35,166 nucleotides of DNA, taken from assembly GCF_036906915.1 (NCBI RefSeq), contig NZ_JBAKHX010000079.1, positions 1 through 35,166 on the forward strand, written 5' to 3'. The notes under the pieces were generated by a model. That model was given only the letters and a program-made list of their open reading frames with translations, made no database searches and was not told the origin of the DNA. Shown here one piece after another: positions 26,001-33,875 of the stretch. Position numbers and translations under genes: made by a program. Source of the DNA: Phytohabitans sp036906915 (GTDB lineage: Bacteria > Actinomycetota > Actinomycetes > Mycobacteriales > Micromonosporaceae). Numbering within the stretch: position 1 is the stretch's first letter; each line of letters opens with the position of its first letter.

Positions 26001-26066
26001 CGACGGTCCGTCCGTGATCGTCTCGCCCAGGATCCGAGTTACAGCGTGCGGAGCGTGCTGGCCTGA
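23031..26066 (+). CDS. Mrr-like nuclease fused to a very long TPR/HEAT-like helical region
   Basis: The start chosen is TTG at 23031 because AGGAG lies 8 nt upstream; the result is 1011 residues. A frame reaching 22824 lacks a ribosome site. Near the N-terminus, LLWEDFERIQWRIL is followed by QEGLDVVALAPDGG and GVGLQSKKYKRFG: a PD-(D/E)xK restriction-nuclease pattern with Asp71 and Gln85-x-Lys87, as in Mrr-type domains. The region from about 190 to the end is nearly all helical pairs, TPR-like in the middle (RLLARLGRADEAARQ) and HEAT-like at the end (DPDVRVRRTLAESLEGAEPD). No Walker A loop was found, so it is not a STAND protein. The nuclease may be activated by binding to the helical scaffold. 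It is a likely antiphage or conflict effector. Confidence 0.8.
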   Translation: MWTPIPLDSSLYRGPSQVTPARVIGKLEVLPLNELLWEDFERIQWRILRDVEGLRYAQIYGERGQAQEGLDVVALAPDGGGVGLQSKKYKRFGPADLKAAVKKFRDTERPFTINRLIIGVSIDVKSKTVPPVLADLRKDLRPTELDLWDRQEFSLLLRTRPDIVIEFFGEETARAFCLPFELESVVVPSVETVAIREALARTPEETTGAADLLREARALPDEPERALGLIEEAQRKLRATPFGAYAAQYDAERGRLLARLGRADEAARQCLDEFWAALDLGLTSTADVAHRRLRELVGAGAAPWFTQVAGAASNIYFNPFGAVDDVAALGEDVDRARLAALVGEVVLANDDPAALSSLSDTLAAAIEGDFRDPVLRTRLRLLAAEATGDWTAILTDVRKLKLGYDLLALVTARYARRRALNQEFKEAEALWDDATGDASLARRWADATTWTQSRRAFREYWNPFTSDELLPLQKALRELGSAPRILSIAETAYESALEALRFDRLRPATISAQRALRDAVSAGDWAGEREARRVLASALAKADEPGLAARHLARAGAVKEIKELGKQFADRFIDVTPELSAPNYWTVGTAFRLIEQQADLVPDDLVEVISKRILTEIAGAEANELPDIRMLAVSRYNGAIGALAGLAHRLTPEHADKVLAHFERQPPLDDKHYRFHDMNEAVAVARIAHTRPEVAERACTHLVSLLARSQSARKHVAQEAVDRYFDVTRPLLVDLAAKGNHWARETLAFHDTDSVPPEQAEAALARLTTPLVHTPGVFTEGTSAVGDSLLVRGLPGDRLEPAVSELLRKAADTHVGAADRGDYLIAAANLAPQLSAADRDKHFAAAMRGASAPGSSLHDPWERRFAHRLGGMRVVYNDMDSRERALFLAACLAGDDGQRTAVRGQAYELLVDGGESGYWVTRALQQLGDAMREDVGYLLTQGWALRSFAAILWARHGTPVQAGMRLATDPDVRVRRTLAESLEGAEPDEVRRSVRDRLAQDPSYSVRSVLA

Positions 26067-26102
26067 CGGGCGGGCCTTCCGCCGTACGCCCATGTGCCTC
26101 AC

Positions 26103-26229
26103 ATGGACTCGCGCTTCCCCGTGCGGTCGGCCAAGCTGGACCGCCCGGCGCCCGTCCGGGAGCTGTACACGGGCAGAATGTTCCGGCACACCCTGGCCAA
26201 CGCCGAGCGCTGCGCTGCGGCCGACGAGG
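26103..26229 (+). pseudogene. DUF6884-like remnant
   Basis: A fragment reads SAKLDRPAPVRELYTGRMFR followed by HTLANAERCAAADEA. This resembles the N-terminus of DUF6884 proteins (Lys-Leu-Asp-Arg-Pro then a Leu-Tyr-Thr motif). After about 40 residues the frame turns into low-complexity Arg/Pro sequence, and the family's later His-Gly-Leu motif is missing. It lies 37 nt after the nuclease gene's stop and is probably a truncated relic of a former neighbour. Confidence 0.55.
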
Positions 26230-26283
26230 CGCCGGCCTCGGCCGGCTACCCGGGGCCGCGCATGGCCTCCCACCGTCGTGTAC

Positions 26284-26694
26284 TCAGACCCATGTCCATG
26301 GGCGGAGTGCTCTCCACAAGCGTCGCCGCCAGCGTGTCCGCCCCGGGTGAAGGAAGATTTCGATGTCCTCCAACGCGTCGGCGGCCGTACCGCGAATGTG
26401 TGGGACCGATCGCTTTCGGCGCAGCGCCTGCACTACCCGGGCTTCGTCCAGCTGACGGTGGACCCTTGCCAGATGGCCCAGACACGTCGCGGCCAGGGAA
26501 CTGACCTGGCGGTCATCGTGCTCGAGTAACTGAAGATGCAGTTCCTGCAGCTCCTGCCAGTCTCCGCAGTCGTACAACGCGGTGCCGACCATCGCGTTGA
26601 GGGCTGCAGACAGGTCACCGCGATCCAGGGCTGCGCGTACATCGGCCGGCGTTGCCGAAGGCGGGTTGTGGAAAACCCGATGTTCATGGGCCAC
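26284..26694 (-). CDS. Small HEAT-like protein (possible immunity family)
   Basis: A 136-residue protein with a GTG start at 26694 and a ribosome-like GGAAGGG some 12 nt upstream. It has three helical repeats: VRAALDRGDLSAALNAMVGT, YDCGDWQELQELHLQLLEHD and SSLAATCLGHLARVHRQLDE, followed by DALEDIEIFL near the end. The SLAATCLGHLARVH segment is characteristic of a HEAT-like family found beside toxins and restriction genes in many actinomycetes and often annotated as immunity proteins. It is on the opposite strand to the nuclease gene. The C-terminal Arg/Trp-rich tail is unusual. Confidence 0.7.
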   Translation of the reverse strand: MAHEHRVFHNPPSATPADVRAALDRGDLSAALNAMVGTALYDCGDWQELQELHLQLLEHDDRQVSSLAATCLGHLARVHRQLDEARVVQALRRKRSVPHIRGTAADALEDIEIFLHPGRTRWRRRLWRALRPWTWV

Positions 26695-26902
26695 AGGTTC
26701 ATCGTGCCCTTCCCGCTAGTCGGCGTCGCGCACGGGCCGCACCAGATCATGTAACGCTGTGTTACGAGCGGATCGCGGCAGATCAGTGCGCCTGGCGACC
26801 TTCCGCTTTATGGTGTTGGGCTGCTTTTCGTGCCGTCGCGAGTATTGATGCCAATCCAAAAATAGAGTCCTGCCAAGAGCGCCATCGTCGTAGGATCCAC
26901 GG

Positions 26903-27685
26903 GTGGATCAGAATGAGCAAGAAACGTTCCAGAGACTGTTGCACCTGCTCGAGCAAATCGAACCGTGGGTTGAGCGATGCTCGGGCGATAAGCCTGGCTT
27001 CTCTAGGCTCGGCGCAGGCAGTTCGCTTCGTGGCGACGATGACCGGGTGCATCCTTATGAGACGAGCCACGCTGTCTGGAGCGCCTTGAGTCACGCCGTA
27101 GATCACCTTCACGCGGTACGCTCGATGCTTCGTGATGCTCAAGTAATCCATAACTACGCGTCGTACACTTTGTTGCGCGCGGCGATCGAGAATGCCGCCG
27201 TGGCTGTCTGGCTTCTCGCGCCAGCTTCACGATCCGAGCGAATCACGCGTCGACTGCGGCACGCTGCGGCAGATATTAAGGGCGGCGAGGAGGTAAAGGA
27301 GCTTGTCGGGCATCACGGTCCTCGGAGTAAGCGGGAGCGCGTTTCTGAGATCAGGTCGCTCGCCGCAAAAGCTGCCATCAATGTTGATCGCGCGTCCGCA
27401 CCCGCCAGCTTCCGTGGCATCGTTCAGGCTGCGGGTGAAAAGACGGACCTCGGAGGGAGAATCACTCGGCTGCTCTGGCACATGGGCAGCGGTATTGCTC
27501 ACGGGGATCTCTGGGCCACGGTGTCGGTAGGCGAGGCGGTCGAGATGCCGGGAGCGCCAGCGGGCATGACGCACATGCGCGTTTCGGCTGGCGTCAACGG
27601 CATCTTCATGATGACGCTTGCAGCGATCCTGCTTGCTAAGAAGGGCTGGGATCTCTATGAGCTACGAGCGCTGGGTATCCGCTGA
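26903..27685 (+). CDS. Helical RAxxE protein
   Basis: A 260-residue protein with a GTG start at 26903. A central block LLRAAIENAAVAVWLL (R92, E96) is followed by Arg-rich helices and a C-terminal block LLWHMGSGIAHGDL. Another island protein (33876-34853) shows matching blocks (SRAVAESSARAYWL; SYAMASSVLHAN), so the two are distant relatives. Such Arg-x4-Glu and terminal His-bearing helices recall HEPN-like RNase or abortive-infection families, but no standard RxxxxH motif is obvious. A hydrophobic stretch at about 225-245 may be a membrane helix. Function is unknown. Confidence 0.75.
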   Translation: MDQNEQETFQRLLHLLEQIEPWVERCSGDKPGFSRLGAGSSLRGDDDRVHPYETSHAVWSALSHAVDHLHAVRSMLRDAQVIHNYASYTLLRAAIENAAVAVWLLAPASRSERITRRLRHAAADIKGGEEVKELVGHHGPRSKRERVSEIRSLAAKAAINVDRASAPASFRGIVQAAGEKTDLGGRITRLLWHMGSGIAHGDLWATVSVGEAVEMPGAPAGMTHMRVSAGVNGIFMMTLAAILLAKKGWDLYELRALGIR

Positions 27686-27771
27686 GTGAGTAACGACTAA
27701 TCGGCCCCTAGGCAGACTCGATTTCTCCGATGGGGACAGCGCGAAGCAAGGCATTAGACGCGTTGGGAAGT

Positions 27772-29346
27772 TCAACGTCCCGAGTCCAAAAACGATCTTT
27801 GATGAGCACCGGGCGTTGGCATTATCTGGAGAGGGTTCGGTGACTGCTTGGGCCAAACTCTTGCCGAAACGGGTGCACTCAACCAATACATCGCTTCGCG
27901 CCTAACCGCTTGATCAAGGTCGGCGGTTGCTCCCTTTAGGGTCGTCATCCAGCGCTGGGTCCCGGCCGCGTGTACCAGACCCAGACGGAGCACGGAAGAA
28001 TTCTCATTATTCAGGAAAGGAGCAATCCACGAGGGCTCAGTTTCGAAAGGAACATCACAAAGTGAGCCCGCAGCCGATAATCTGACTGAGATATGATCGT
28101 CGGACTGAACGATTTTCTCAATGTAGGGTCCGACCCAAGCTTGACCCAGGATTCCCATCATTCGGGCCATCGCTTGCCGTTGTGGTACGGCGGCGGATCT
28201 GAAACTCCTAATTAGCGCAAACGTCAAAGGGCTGGCATAAGGGCTAGCACGCAGGAGAAATCGAGCTTCGGCGCGAGCCCCGCCCACAGGATGGTAAAGA
28301 GCCTCGCGGATCAAGCATTTCAAAGAGTCATCGGTAAAGTCGGACTCTGCTTGAGTTGCTCCGTAAAGCAGGTCTACGAGAGATTGCTGACCTACTGAAA
28401 GCATTAAGCGTGGAATACGATCGTGATAGCCGCCGGAACCGCGCCTACGAAGTTGATCTCGAACCTCCGGGAGGGATGAGAAGCAGGTAGCAGCCAACGT
28501 TGCGGCACGTTCGTCAGTTCCGTAACCGAGATTTGTCCCCGGGTCCATCAGGTTGAGAGTTTCCCGGACTAACCGGGGAACGTACTCAGGTAACAAAACC
28601 CGAACGCCGCCTCGGGCTATGCGCAGGCAGGCGTCAAGCGAGCGCATTACGACGAGCGGATCTCCCGAGGTCACAGTGCGTTCAAGTGCTCGCGCCGCAA
28701 TGGCCCCTCGGAAGTATCCGATGGCTGCTGCGACATGGTTGGCTCGCGCGTTGGATGGGTCAAGGGCATGTACGAGCATCGGGTCCAAGCAGGGGTCGCC
28801 AACCCGTGCGACGACGTCTGCCATGACGTACTCATCGATTGATGACGCGCACGCTAGTGCCTGGACCCCCGCTTCGATGACCTGGCTACGGCGGGTTTTA
28901 CTGAGTCGACCTCGCCGGTCTCCGGCCGCAAGAAGTTGCCATTGGGATGCCATCAGAGGCGAGGAAACGTCACTTGGCCCGACGGAGTCGATATGCCGCG
29001 TCGCAACTCTGCGTGACGCATCTGTCTCAGCGGCTCCACGAGAGCGGGCCAGCATCGTATATATGTCTTGCAACTGGAACGGTGCTAGATCGAGCGCGCG
29101 CTCGAAGCACTCAAGCCAGGCAGCGGTTAGTTGCCGGTGACCCTGAGGGCTTTCCAGTTTTGCTAGGCCGGCCGCTGTTACCCGGCGGAGTCCCGGCGGT
29201 GCCGCCAATCGACGGACGAAGGCCTCGGCTCTTCGTAACTCCCGATCCCCGTGCGCAAGTCGGTGGACCCGGAGAAGCCATGCCAGGCGGCTCCTCACGT
29301 CTCCACCAATCTGTGGTACCGCAAGCGGGCGGCCACGTTCCGTCAT
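27772..29346 (-). CDS. HTH protein with long HEAT-like repeats
   Basis: A 524-residue protein with GGGAGG 7 nt before the ATG at 29346. Residues 12-100 look like a helix-turn-helix domain (SRLAWLLRVHRLAHGDRELR, then VTAAGLAKLESPQGHRQLTA). The remaining 400 residues are HEAT-like helical pairs (VVARVGDPCLDPMLVHALDP, AVRREAMYWLSAPV). G+C is visibly lower than in the surrounding element genes, a sign of separate origin. It diverges from a two-helix membrane peptide gene at 29489, and such pairing suggests that it regulates, or senses a trigger for, that peptide. I do not know a named family. Confidence 0.8.
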   Translation of the reverse strand: MTERGRPLAVPQIGGDVRSRLAWLLRVHRLAHGDRELRRAEAFVRRLAAPPGLRRVTAAGLAKLESPQGHRQLTAAWLECFERALDLAPFQLQDIYTMLARSRGAAETDASRRVATRHIDSVGPSDVSSPLMASQWQLLAAGDRRGRLSKTRRSQVIEAGVQALACASSIDEYVMADVVARVGDPCLDPMLVHALDPSNARANHVAAAIGYFRGAIAARALERTVTSGDPLVVMRSLDACLRIARGGVRVLLPEYVPRLVRETLNLMDPGTNLGYGTDERAATLAATCFSSLPEVRDQLRRRGSGGYHDRIPRLMLSVGQQSLVDLLYGATQAESDFTDDSLKCLIREALYHPVGGARAEARFLLRASPYASPLTFALIRSFRSAAVPQRQAMARMMGILGQAWVGPYIEKIVQSDDHISVRLSAAGSLCDVPFETEPSWIAPFLNNENSSVLRLGLVHAAGTQRWMTTLKGATADLDQAVRREAMYWLSAPVSARVWPKQSPNPLQIMPTPGAHQRSFLDSGR

Positions 29347-29488
29347 GACGTGCCCTCCCGATCGGCTTCATCTGTCAGGTGAAGTTCAGTTCCGTGGCAG
29401 GATCCGGAAAGAAATCCGGGACTCTGTTGCGTTCGTACGAGGCTAAGGGTGTCCACAAGGGAACCGGTTGCACCCTCGGGAGACGAGT

Positions 29489-29677
29489 ATGAATGAACGC
29501 GACGCGCTACTCTCGCTTCGAACCGCCCTGATCCTACTAAGTGCATTGGTATGCGGTGTGGTGGTAGGCATACTTGCCTTCTTCGCTTATGGCAACGCCG
29601 CTGCAGCGGTTCTCGCAGGTCTCGCGGCCGGAGGTTCCTCGGTTTCCCTCCTACATAGGACCATCGGGCGTAGGTAG
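29489..29677 (+). CDS. Two-helix small membrane protein
   Basis: A GGGAG site precedes the ATG at 29489; the frame extends 21 nt upstream to another ATG-like codon but that start lacks a site. The 62-residue protein has one hydrophobic helix at about 12-34 (LILLSALVCGVVVGILAFFA), a second at about 36-50 (AAAVLAGLAAGG), and a basic tail. It could be a membrane-disrupting effector, as is common in abortive systems, or a plain small membrane protein. It diverges from the HTH-HEAT gene, the two starts being about 140 nt apart. Confidence 0.65.
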   Translation: MNERDALLSLRTALILLSALVCGVVVGILAFFAYGNAAAAVLAGLAAGGSSVSLLHRTIGRR

Positions 29678-30233
29678 AGTTCCTTGAACGCGCCGGCTTG
29701 CTTCTTCTGAAGATCGCGAGCCGGCATACCAATTGTGGTCAATAGCAATCGCGGCCTCCTAGCGCTTCACGACAGGTCATGCCACTCAAAGGTATTGGCT
29801 CTCTCGCCCCCGTCAAGGTCGGATGGTGGCCAAAGACGTCAGATCATGGACAGTCGTCTCATTCATCACATCGCGTAGGCAATATATCCCGCTGCGTCGA
29901 AAGACTGCACTGTCATCGGCATGATCGAGTGCACGAATCTCGGCTAGATGAGTACGTCGTTGGGGCGACGTGGCCGTGTTTGCGGCGGCCGGCCACGTCG
30001 CTGGCTGGTCAACTTACCCCCGTCCGAAGCATCTCGGCGGACGCCGACCGCGTGACCCACTCCCCGACGGACCCCTGAAGCCGTCAATCCCGCTAAAGAT
30101 CGCCCTGGCTCGAGTACCAAGCAGCTGGCATGTCAGAAAGACGACCTTCGTGGCGCATATCGCTCCTATTCGTGGTGCGGTAGCGTGCCAGCCTGCCGAC
30201 ACGTGTGGTCGCACCTCACAAACAGGAGGAGTG
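29678..30233. other. Gene-less stretch upstream of the effector/NLR pair
   Basis: Over 556 nt I see no convincing gene; the short frames are Arg/His/Ser-rich with no ribosome site. The region upstream of 30234 must hold the promoter of the pair. I could not identify -35/-10 boxes. Confidence 0.5.
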
Positions 30234-30602
30234 ATGGAACCCGTTTCCATTGGCATCGCGGTAGCCGCGTTGCTCGGCACGAAAGCCGCCGAGGAGTTCG
30301 CGGCCCACGCCGGCTCCCGCGCGTGGCAGGCGGTACAACAGTTGGGCTCGGCGGTGCGCTCGCGCCTCTCCCCACGGGGTACGGCCGCCCTCGACCGCAT
30401 CGGCGAAGGCGACGAGGGCGCGATCGTGGCAGCCGAGGTGGGGGCGGCAGCCTCGATCGATCCGGAGTTTCACCGCAGCCTAGAGGCGTTGCTGACCGAG
30501 GCAGGGCAGAGTCCGCGCCTGGCGACCGTCATGGCGGTGGCCCGTGACAACGCCAAACAGGTCAACATCGGCGGCGACAACAGCGGCCCGATCACCTTCT
30601 GA
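30234..30602 (+). CDS. Small Bell-like effector ending in an amyloid (RHIM-like) motif
   Basis: A 122-residue protein with AGGAGG 4 nt before the ATG. The N-terminus is one hydrophobic helix (SIGIAVAALLGTKAAEEFAA), then amphipathic helices (SRAWQAVQQLGSAVRSRLS, HRSLEALLTEAG), as in Bell domains that I recall from bacterial amyloid-signalling work and that are thought to disrupt membranes in cell death. The C-terminus is KQVNIGGDNSGPI (residues 108-120), a RHIM-like or BASS-type amyloid signalling motif. The adjacent NLR starts 11 nt downstream and carries a matching motif at its N-terminus. Fibre templating from the NLR to this protein is the likely activation route (inference). Confidence 0.78.
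   Translation: MEPVSIGIAVAALLGTKAAEEFAAHAGSRAWQAVQQLGSAVRSRLSPRGTAALDRIGEGDEGAIVAAEVGAAASIDPEFHRSLEALLTEAGQSPRLATVMAVARDNAKQVNIGGDNSGPITF
30555..30593 (+). other. Amyloid signalling motif, copy 1 (effector C-terminus)
   Basis: Residues 108-120 of the effector. It shares 9 of 13 positions with the copy in the NLR: KQVN, then Gly-Asp-Asn and Gly-Pro with conservative changes at Ile/Val and Ile/Leu. Confidence 0.75.
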
Positions 30603-30613
30603 CGCACGCTGAC

Positions 30614-33139
30614 ATGGCGTCCACCAACGAGCCGGTCCTGAAGGCGGAAGCCGGCGGAGCTGCCAAGCAGGTCAACGTCGCTGGCGACAACTTCGGGCCG
30701 CTGTATCTGGCCCATGAACACCGCGACCAGCGGCTCGTGCACCAACTGCCGTTCTCGCCGTCGGACTTCACCGGCCGACAGGCGCTCTTCGACGACCTAT
30801 TCGCCCGACTGACAGCGACCTACGCCAGCGGGATGATCAATCTTTACGGCATCCCCGGCGTGGGAAAGTCTGCGCTCGCGATCCGCCTCGCCAACGCGCT
30901 GGCTGCGGATCGCTATCCCGACTGCCAGTTCTACTTCAACCTTCGCGAGTCAGACGGGCAGCCGGTGTCGTCCTACGACGTACTCGGCGGGGCGCTAGTG
31001 GCGCTTGGCGTGCGACACGCGGAGGTGCCGACCGGGACGGAGGCACGCGCCGCGATCTTCCGGTCGGCACTCGTCGGACATCGATCTGTCATCGTCATCG
31101 ACAACGCGACCACCGCCGCGGACGTGGAGCCCTTGCTCCCCGGCAGCATGATCGGCGCTGCGGTGATCATCACGAGTTGGGCGCCGGTCGCCGAACTCCC
31201 CGGTGTGGATCCGATCGCGCTGCAGACCTTGGACGACGACGAGGCGGTGCAGATGCTCCATCGCGTCCCCGGCAGGGAGCCAGTCGCCACTGAACTCGCG
31301 GTGGTTCAAGAGATCGCGCACCTCGCCGGCAACCTCCCACTGGCCCTGCGCATCGCGGGCGGTCTGCTCAAGAAACGGCCTCACTGGACCTGGTCGGACC
31401 TGAGGCGCAAGCTCGCCGATGTGGACGGCTCGGCCCGACTGGAGCGGCTGGTCGCCGGCACGCTCGCCGTCGAAACCACCTTCGGCCTCGCATACCATGC
31501 CCTCGAGCCCCGTGTCGCCAAGGGATACCGGCTGCTGGGCCTGGCGCCCTCCGCCCAGATGAGTCGCCTGCTCGCACAGGTGCTCGTGGATCCGGACGCC
31601 GAGGTCGCGCAAGACGTCATCGACGTGCTCACGGACATGCAACTCCTCCAGGCCGACACACCGCGCACCTTCCGCATGCACGACCTGCTTTGGCGGCAGG
31701 CACGGGCCCTCATCGAGGCAGAGGACGCCAGTGCCCAGGAAGCGGCGGTGCAGCGCATGACAGCATGGTCGCTGACCCAGCTCGGCACCAAGTACCTTTC
31801 CCGCTTCGGCCCGGACCTCGACCTCGCCGCACCATTCGCCGCCGCCTTCGAAGAGCGCGTGAGCGACCAGATCTATGTCGACAGCCCGGTCCACGCTTTG
31901 ACGAGCTCGGACCTGCGTCCGCTCCGAGATATGTTCGACACCAACCATCGCCTCGTGCTCATCGGCGTGGGCGGCACAGGCAAGACCACCATGGTCAACC
32001 ACCTCTGCCACCTCGCGGCCCGGCGTCGGCTGCACGACCAGACCAGCCCGGCCCCGATCATCGCGTTGATCCGCGACCTGCCAGGGCAGCCGGACACCGA
32101 CATCCCGGCCCTACTGCTGCGGATACTGCGCCACAGATTCGATGTGGACCTCACGCCCGACGCGCTCCTAGTCGCCTTGCGAAGCGGCAGCGTATTCGTG
32201 GTGCTGGACGGGCTCGACGAACTCGTCGACCATCAACTGCGGTTCGCGGTCCTGCAGTCGATCAAGCTGTTCGCCGCTACCTACCCGTCCACACCGCTAC
32301 TTGTGACAACACGGCCCTACGCCGAAGTCGAAGCGGATCTGGCCGGCTTCACCCACGTGACCGTCGCCCCGTGGACGTCTCGCCTCTGGACCCGCTACCT
32401 CGCGGGCCTGCTGTCGGTAGCCCCCGAATCCCTTCGACATCGTTCGCACGAACTGCAAGGACGCCTCAACGAATGGATCGACGCCGGCCTCCTCGACAGC
32501 CCGCTCGCTTTGCAAATGGTCCTGTCCGCCTACGATCGGTTCGGTCGCGTCCCCCGCACTCACACGATGCTGATCAACGAGGTCGTCTTGGCCTTCGGCA
32601 TCCTGCGCGAGACCCGGCGTGGCCTGCTCGACCAAGCGGGTCCCGCAGTGCTTCATCGCGTGTTGATGTTCGTGGCTTTCGCTATGCAGTCCAACCCGGA
32701 AAACCGTGTCTTCATCCGATTCTCGGAGCTGCAGCGGCTCGTCACCCAAGTGTTGGAGACGGCCGGCGACAAGCACGACGACTGGTACTACCGAGATGTC
32801 GCGGAGGGCATCACTCGCCGGTCTGTGCTGCTCCGACAGGTCGATGGATACGCCGGGCGGGAGCCATCCATAGCGTTCACGCACACCCTTTTCCGGGAAC
32901 ACCTAGCCGCAGCTCACGTCGCTCGGATGACACCCGACCAATTTGCGGCCGTTGTGATCGCATATCAAAACGATCCATCGTGGGAAGCGGTCCTTCGCAG
33001 CGCGGTAGAACTCGCAACCAATCCACGCTCCCCCGACTTCCTTGACCAGGTGACCGCGGCGATCAGCGCCGCAGGCAGCCACGGCCTCGCTAAGGCCTTC
33101 GCCAGCTGGCGCCGGGCAGCACAGCACATGGACGGCTGA
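30614..33139 (+). CDS. NLR-like protein with amyloid motif and tandem NB-ARC plus NACHT modules
   Basis: An 841-residue protein whose ATG follows the effector stop by 11 nt without a clear ribosome site, so it is probably coupled. Residues 18-30 (KQVNVAGDNFGPL) repeat the effector's amyloid motif. The first STAND module has Walker A GIPGVGKS (79-86), Walker B VIVIDN (159-164), a GNLPLALRI segment and a winged helix ending in the MHD motif (355-357). A second P-loop module has GVGGTGKTT (451-459) and Walker B VVLDGLDEL (529-537), followed by FTHTLFREHLAA (755-766), which indicates a NACHT type. No TPR, WD40 or LRR sensor follows; only about 75 residues remain after that segment. Two NTPases in one chain suggest a composite or two-step switch. 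The sensed trigger is unknown. Confidence 0.87.
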   Translation: MASTNEPVLKAEAGGAAKQVNVAGDNFGPLYLAHEHRDQRLVHQLPFSPSDFTGRQALFDDLFARLTATYASGMINLYGIPGVGKSALAIRLANALAADRYPDCQFYFNLRESDGQPVSSYDVLGGALVALGVRHAEVPTGTEARAAIFRSALVGHRSVIVIDNATTAADVEPLLPGSMIGAAVIITSWAPVAELPGVDPIALQTLDDDEAVQMLHRVPGREPVATELAVVQEIAHLAGNLPLALRIAGGLLKKRPHWTWSDLRRKLADVDGSARLERLVAGTLAVETTFGLAYHALEPRVAKGYRLLGLAPSAQMSRLLAQVLVDPDAEVAQDVIDVLTDMQLLQADTPRTFRMHDLLWRQARALIEAEDASAQEAAVQRMTAWSLTQLGTKYLSRFGPDLDLAAPFAAAFEERVSDQIYVDSPVHALTSSDLRPLRDMFDTNHRLVLIGVGGTGKTTMVNHLCHLAARRRLHDQTSPAPIIALIRDLPGQPDTDIPALLLRILRHRFDVDLTPDALLVALRSGSVFVVLDGLDELVDHQLRFAVLQSIKLFAATYPSTPLLVTTRPYAEVEADLAGFTHVTVAPWTSRLWTRYLAGLLSVAPESLRHRSHELQGRLNEWIDAGLLDSPLALQMVLSAYDRFGRVPRTHTMLINEVVLAFGILRETRRGLLDQAGPAVLHRVLMFVAFAMQSNPENRVFIRFSELQRLVTQVLETAGDKHDDWYYRDVAEGITRRSVLLRQVDGYAGREPSIAFTHTLFREHLAAAHVARMTPDQFAAVVIAYQNDPSWEAVLRSAVELATNPRSPDFLDQVTAAISAAGSHGLAKAFASWRRAAQHMDG
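30665..30703 (+). other. Amyloid signalling motif, copy 2 (NLR N-terminus)
   Basis: Residues 18-30 of the NLR. The motif precedes the NTPase by about 50 residues, the position where NLRs carry templating motifs. Confidence 0.75.
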
Positions 33140-33304
33140 ACGCGCGCCCAGCGCACCGTGTCGAGAATGCGTCGCGATGCTACGGGCACAGGTTGTTGGT
33201 GGGCCGAGGCTCCATGTGTACACATGCCGTGCGGCAATCCGGAGACGACTCAGAATGCTTCCTGTCCGGGGCGGTCCTGAGTAGGAAGAGAGGTGGCGCA
33301 GATA

Positions 33305-33823
33305 CTAGATGTCTGCCGCAAGGTAGTGGTTCACCGCTACGAAGAACTCGTCCCGCTTACTCCAGTAGGAGGTCTTCCAATCATTTATCCGAGTATCGCG
33401 ACCCTTCGCAAAAGGTGTTCCGCGGAGATGCTGCCAGAACTCGCGAGCCAGTCGCGCCGGCTCACCATCAATTACAAGCCGAAGGCCATCGAGCGCGGAC
33501 TGCCCCTCGTGTGATTCAATTTCCCGAAACGCCCTGATCCGATCCTGCTCGTCAGCATGCAGTTTGTCTGCCGCCAGCAAGCGAAGATATTGCTGGTGAA
33601 AAGCAGAGAGCATCGTCAGGCAGGCTGCGCGTCTGGCGTCGAAGAGTCGTGACCGCCGTTCCCGCATGAAAGCGCTTCTCTGAATAAGGAACGTGCCGAG
33701 TGATCCGATCACGGCACCGAGCAAAGTTCCCATCACCGGCAGATAGGGTTGCATGCCGCACTGTAACTCAAAGGCTTCTGCTCGATCAAGAGTAACGTCG
33801 AGATGCCGACCGAGCATTGACAT
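33305..33823 (-). CDS. Single-pass membrane protein with a helical cytoplasmic tail
   Basis: ATG at 33823 follows GGGGGA closely; ATG codons at 33817 and 33754 are alternatives. The product is about 172 residues from the first start. A hydrophobic helix YLPVMGTLLGAVIGSLGTFL (about 25-45) is followed by a long basic helical region (FMRERRSRLFDARRAACLTM, QDRIRAFREIES). It lies between the NLR and the second helical RAxxE gene, and is divergent from the latter by about 50 nt. No family is recognised. Such membrane proteins may be effectors or anchors in defence cassettes. Confidence 0.65.
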   Translation of the reverse strand: MSMLGRHLDVTLDRAEAFELQCGMQPYLPVMGTLLGAVIGSLGTFLIQRSAFMRERRSRLFDARRAACLTMLSAFHQQYLRLLAADKLHADEQDRIRAFREIESHEGQSALDGLRLVIDGEPARLAREFWQHLRGTPFAKGRDTRINDWKTSYWSKRDEFFVAVNHYLAADI

Positions 33824-33875
33824 CGTTCCCCCACGCTCGGACGCTAGCACGAACTCGCATTAGAGTAGGGCGGCG

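Noticed and set aside
29779..30078. 99-codon frame upstream of the effector
   Set aside because: His/Arg/Ser-rich without a site; it does not look coding.
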